NCBI GenBank assembly: GCA_000711775.1
Contig: ARYC01000355.1
Location: forward strand, 62,001-126,000
Reading direction: 5' to 3'
DNA from: Oxytricha trifallax
Lineage: Eukaryota; Ciliophora; Spirotrichea; Sporadotrichida; Oxytrichidae
DNA length: 64,000 bases
The position numbers were made by a program, and so were the translations under genes. Positions 61,001 to 64,000 of this stretch are shown here, in pieces. Within the stretch, counting starts at the first letter, position 1; each line of letters opens with the position of its first letter. The notes below the pieces were generated by a model, which was not told where the DNA came from, did not search any database, and worked only from the letters and a program-made list of their open reading frames with translations.

Positions 61001-64000
61001 GAAATCATCTTCATTTATGTCTGGTTCTTCTACATTATTAATAAATATTAATTTCTATTAAAACTTATCATATAATATAATATAATTTAGAATTATTACC
61101 ACTCATATACCAATCCCAAATATCTTCTACATATTTTTAAGTATCTATTATAAGGGGAAATTTAAATATTAGTATAAATTACAATTATGTAATATAAATA
61201 TAATAAAGCTACAATGTAAATATTTTAAATTTACAAATTTTTCTAAAACCCCATTAATAATTTAAAAAAACGGAGGACAGAGTAAAGAACAATTATATTA
61301 AGGTATAATTATTGGCGTAAATTATTATTGTTTGAGCTAATTATTAATGCTATTAGCTCAATTAGTTTTCCTTATAAAATAATCCAATGAGGGTGTTTAT
61401 ATTTTAAATTGGCCAAGGTGAAAAAAACTCACCCCCTTAAGGTATACTTTTAATTGTGTACTAAGATAGAACTCGACCTCCTGAGTAAACTTTTCTTAAA
61501 GACTGATTGTGGCCGGCTTTTAGTTTTCGAGATATCACACTGGCTAAGTCCAAATTTTATATATAAAATCATTAAATTTGGCTTTGAAAATTTTTTTAAT
61601 TTTTCTAAAAATTTTTTAAATTACCATAATCTGATAAATTTAAAGTTATGAGGAATTATTTTGAGCATAAAATGTTTTCTGAATTTCTTTATTAAGATCT
61701 TGCCTATAATCATCATCATTTATCTTCATATGTATTTTTTTAAAGCCTATCAATACATATGAAGATAAATGATGATGATTATAGGCAAGATCTTAATAAA
61801 GAAATTCAGAAAACATTTTATGCTCAAAATAATTCCTCATAACTTTAAAATTTATCAGATTATAGTAATTTAAAAATTTTTTAGAAAAATAAAAAAAAAT
61901 TTCAAAGCCAAATTTAATGATTTTATATATAAATTTTGGATTTAGCCAGTGTGATATCTCGAAAACTAAAAGCCGGCCACAATCAGTCTTTAAGAAAAGT
62001 TTACTCAGGAGGTCGAGTTCTATCTTAGTACACAATTAAAAGTATACTTAAGGGGGTGAGTTTTTTTCACCTTGGCCTTTATATTTGCTTAATATATTTA
62101 ATTTGACCCAATAATTATTAATTCTAATTGTTCTTATATCTAATCCTTGCTTCTTAGTTGATTAATGGGGTTTTATATAAAAATCAGGGGAAAATCAGTA
62201 GTAAAACAAAATATAAAAGCAAAATTTTAAATTCTTTTATAGTAGTAAAGATTTTATGTTTCTTTCTAAATGTAATAACTATTACATCTAAGTAAGAATC
62301 TGCAATCATTATAAGATATTTATAAAACGATTATAAATTTCTTAATAAATTCGGAAATGAGTATGATAAAATTAACTCTCTTAATTTATTTTTATGAATA
62401 ATATAAATACTACGTTTTTTTATCTAAGATTTTTATAATTAATCCTTTCCTTATAATTAGAATTTTTGGAAAATAATTTCAGAAAAATTTAAATTTCGTA
62501 AAAATCCTTAAAACTAAAGAGTTTTTTTCTTTAAAATAAAGTTTTATATAATTTTTATTAATATAATTATTATCACCTAAACTTATTATTCCTAGCCAAA
62601 ATACGACTGATATATCTGAGTCCTTTTCAAGCATACTATAGATATGAGTTCTCACATTTTCATATACACTTTTTTGATATTCCAATTGTTGTTGAGATTC
62701 TGCCTCCATTTATTAGAATCTGTAAAGTTCAGCAGCTGTTTATAAAATATTTTGATAAAAGAGGATTTATAATTTTAGGAGAAATGAGTTTTAAAATAGT
62801 TGAAAAATAATTAAATGAAAAGTAAAATTATTTTTAGTTTGGTTAGCAATTCTATGAAATTCTTTTGTTATTGCATTTAAAGCTCCATCTAATACTTTTT
62901 CATCAAAATCCACAAGCTTATTCATGACTCCAAGAGTATTAAACTAAAAGAGCAACTTTTGATCAGCAACTTTGAGTTAAATGTCATCAAGGTCTTAAAT
63001 GGGGGGTGTCTAAGTCGATGCAAAAAATGTCAAAATCCTAAGTCGGTACATGATTAAATTTTTACCCTTTTGATACATTTGATCAACCTAACCCCATAAC
63101 AAAATATCAAAATTTACTTTTCATAAACTGACTCGAGCTCCTTCATCATATGACACTAATATATTAATAAAAAAATATATTATATATTCAAATAATGTTT
63201 TTTTTTTTCTGTGACAAATATAAATGATATAAGTAAAATAATGAAATATTTTTTCATAATAAAATCATAATAAGTTAATTAAGAACGAAGATTAGCAATT
63301 AAGAACATCATTTAAATTGGCTGAAATTAATATTATCTGGCATAAAATCAAATTTGCACACCTTGAGTAGAATATTTTATGCCAGATAATATTAATTTCA
63401 ACCAATTTAAATGATGTTCTTAATTGCTAATCTTCGTTCTTAATTAACTTATTATGATTTTAATATGAAAAATATTTCATTATTTTACTTAAATCATTTA
63501 TATTTGTCTCAGAAATAAAATATTTTTTGTATATTATATAATTTTTTTATTAATATATTAGTGTCATATGATCGAGATGTCATGGAGGAGTTCGATTCAG
63601 TTGATGAAAAGTAAATTTTGATATTTTGTTATGGGGTTAGGTTGATTAAATGTATCAAAAGGGTAAAAAATTAATCATGCACCGACTTAGGATTATGACT
63701 TTTTTTGTGAAAAAAATTTGCACCGACTTAGGATTTTGAATATTTTTGCATCGACTTAGACCCCTCCCTTAAATGCAATCTCTGTATCCAATTGGGTATC
63801 TTAAATCATCACGTGATCGAATAAACTCCCTAATTTGATGCTTTGAGAGTCCTTCATAATAAGAATAAATAATATTAATTTTAGGCTCAACATATTAGTG
63901 AGTTTTGTAAATTTTTCATCTTTGCATCTTCCTCCAAACCTTATAAAATTTTGAGTATATTTCTTGATCAAGTTTAGGAATTAATCCAAAGCGTGATTAG
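52011..64000 (-). CDS. ZNFX1-like: ZNFX1-type helicase, copy 4, partial (5' part beyond the window)
   Basis: Ends at TGA 52013-52011; the window stops within the TNHALDQF motif before the P-loop. Visible on the minus strand: CLMP-type finger-linker and NFX1 fingers (about 56080-53220), VALSRAKHG (about 56370), RRMRPE-type motif (about 56850), QLKPAPAV-like motif (about 58640), EEAAE (about 58815), acidic segment (about 61020-60990), WLGIISLGD (about 62600), and C-terminal RZ finger [16 protein letters not shown] with CPDCGATIGGSNH (about 52240-52130). It is closest to copy 3. The gene is heavily interrupted by IESs and transposon-like elements. After removal of the insertions mapped here the coding text is continuous at those sites, so it is probably a functional germline gene, but I could not assemble every exon. 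Confidence 0.8.
53518..53914. mobile_element. MITE-like element with 43-bp terminal inverted repeats
   Basis: ATCTTC...GTTTAAAACAGTGTCTCTCGAGGATTT at 53518-53560 and its near-complement at 53872-53914; 38 or more of 43 positions match by eye. The interior is AT-rich and non-coding. It lies between zinc-finger exons of copy 4, in a region absent from copy 1, so it is probably part of an IES. A wider inverted match, TTATAATAGTTGCA (about 53366) against TGCAACTATTATAA (about 54028), brackets it. Confidence 0.8.
54615..54626 (+). repeat. G12 homopolymer at the edge of an insert
   Basis: Twelve consecutive G within otherwise very AT-rich DNA. The following AAGTTTCCTGCAC recurs inverted as GTGCAGGAAACTT at about 55088, itself followed by a C7 run. 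The pair suggests terminal inverted repeats of an insert of about 0.5 kb in copy 4. Confidence 0.55.
55118..55330. repeat. Near-perfect foldback, about 100-bp arms
   Basis: CTCACATTTGC at 55118 and GCAAATGTGAG at 55320-55330 begin two arms that match almost throughout, with a loop of only a few bases near 55220. Non-coding. It lies in the copy 4 region, adjoining the poly-G/poly-C insert. Confidence 0.8.
56546..56581. mobile_element. Small IES in ZNFX1 copy 4, pointer AGAT
   Basis: A 32-bp insert with AGAT at 56546-56549 and 56578-56581. Removal gives MAQSLHIKR. It sits at the same codon as the copy 3 insert at 36812-36840. Confidence 0.78.
56854..57945. mobile_element. 1.08-kb IES in ZNFX1 copy 4, pointer GGTTGATAAA
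   Basis: GGTTGATAAA at 56854-56863 and 57936-57945. Removal joins the RRMRPE-type exon to the next coding block as in copy 3. Inside lie a MITE-like element (57489-57699) and a decayed look-alike of the neighbouring coding block (about 57010-57080). Confidence 0.85.
57489..57699. mobile_element. MITE-like element, copy A
   Basis: Ends GAAGATTGGGGTTAAGAAC and the near-complement at 57677-57699 form imperfect terminal inverted repeats of about 23 bp. The interior matches the flanks of the element at 61272-62150, including ATTATTGGCGTA and a CAATNAGGGTGT segment. Confidence 0.7.
57973..58582. mobile_element. 0.6-kb IES in ZNFX1 copy 4, pointer AGTCTCT
   Basis: AGTCTCT at 57973-57979 and 58576-58582. 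Removal restores the sequence into CTCAAATAATGACATGC as in copy 3. The interior at about 58180-58400 is GC-richer than its surroundings and may be another retroposon, though no duplication or tail was found. Confidence 0.82.
58710..58786. mobile_element. IES in ZNFX1 copy 4, pointer AGCT
   Basis: A 73-bp insert with AGCT at 58710-58713 and 58783-58786. Removal yields ATATGAGCTTCAAAA, equivalent to the joined form in copies 1-3. Same position as the copy 3 insert at 37278-37353, whose repeat is 9 bp. Confidence 0.85.
59006..60609. mobile_element. 1.59-kb insertion in ZNFX1 copy 4 with 19-bp direct repeat
   Basis: TTCTATGCCAAGAAGTAAT occurs at 59006-59024 and 60591-60609. Copy 3 aligns across the joined site without a gap of this kind. 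A (TAA)n run of about five units abuts the left repeat, so if it is a retroposon its tail is on the left and it lies on the minus strand. The interior is distinctly less AT-rich than the surroundings. A plus-strand frame of about 120 codons is open at 60018-60395 (for example HSRLKEELMRTQLTLRMSAQ), but TGAs break it on both sides. No reverse-transcriptase motif was found by eye. A decayed LINE or other element is likely. Confidence 0.75.
61272..62150. mobile_element. MITE-like element, copy B, split by a nested foldback
   Basis: Same ends and interior as the element at 57489-57699, but interrupted after the CAATGAGGGTGT segment by the foldback at 61411-62077. Ends at 61272-61294 and 62126-62150. 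Confidence 0.7.
61411..62077. mobile_element. 667-bp near-perfect foldback nested in a MITE
   Basis: Arms of about 325 bp start with GGCCAAGGTGAAAAAAACTC and end with its complement; the loop is only about 15 bases (about 61737-61752). Each arm encodes the same short frame beginning MCTKIELDLLSKLF in opposite directions (61454-61651 plus; 62035-61793 minus), a by-product of the symmetry that may still reflect an ancestral coding sequence. Confidence 0.85.
62994..63775. mobile_element. Foldback element in ZNFX1 copy 4 with 8-bp repeat CTTAAATG
   Basis: CTTAAATG at 62994-63001 and 63768-63775. The 766 bp between are two long inverted arms beginning GGGGGTGTCTAAGTCGATGC and ending in the near-complement, with the centre near 63365-63385. 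Copies 1 and 3 lack it. Its repeats can serve as both target duplication and IES pointer. Confidence 0.82.

Noticed and set aside
1-64000. CRISPR arrays, prokaryotic operons, tRNA or rRNA genes
   Set aside because: None seen. Short introns, reassigned stops and gene content are eukaryotic, and no cloverleaf with proper arms could be drawn.
10573-64000. Scrambled (out-of-order or inverted) MDSs in the helicase genes
   Set aside because: All identifiable motifs in the four copies run in the expected order on one strand, so these loci are interrupted but not scrambled as far as I can see.

Overview
The window reads as germline (micronuclear) DNA of a spirotrich/hypotrich ciliate of the Oxytricha-Stylonychia-Tetmemena kind. 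It is very AT-rich. Genes read through TAA and TAG as glutamine and stop only at TGA (ciliate nuclear code). Many introns are tiny (about 31-45 nt) GT-AG introns. Several coding regions are cut by AT-rich inserts that lack GT-AG ends but are flanked by 4-19 bp direct repeats; removing the insert plus one repeat copy restores the reading seen in an uninterrupted paralogue. That is the signature of internal eliminated sequences (IESs) with pointers. A decayed TBE-like transposon carrying telomere-type C4A4 repeats supports the same assignment. No database search was possible; the genus is inference.

Layout. 1-10 kb is a compact gene cluster: the end of an unknown gene, a cytosolic carboxypeptidase (CCP/AGBL type), an NT-C2 plus coiled-coil protein, two unknown proteins (one with codon use suggesting high expression), and a CEP120-like centriolar protein on the minus strand. 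Carboxypeptidase (tubulin deglutamylation in this family), CEP120-like and NT-C2 proteins suggest a cilia/basal-body theme, though germline neighbours need not be functionally linked.

10.5-64 kb is dominated by four head-to-tail minus-strand paralogues of a ZNFX1-type SF1 helicase (N-terminal RG-rich tail, GPPGTGKT helicase, NFX1-type zinc fingers, C-terminal RZ-type finger). Copies 1 and 2 form one closely related pair and copies 3 and 4 another; copy 4 is cut by the window end. Copies 1 and 2 are separated by the TBE remnant (about 19.4-22 kb). Copies 3 and 4 are separated by a 420-bp foldback element and a plus-strand calponin-homology gene with a Q/N-rich tail, whose 3' end carries a SINE-like insertion.

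The paralogues act as an internal control. Aligning them base by base reveals nine well-supported IES or insertion sites, two of them shared by copies 3 and 4 with changed pointers. Copy 4 is the most invaded: it contains an insert with a 19-bp repeat, a foldback element with an 8-bp repeat, nested MITE-like elements and a micro-exon of about 40 bp. ZNFX1 homologues act in small-RNA silencing and inheritance in animals, so an expanded family in a ciliate with RNA-guided genome rearrangement is suggestive, but any such role here is inference.
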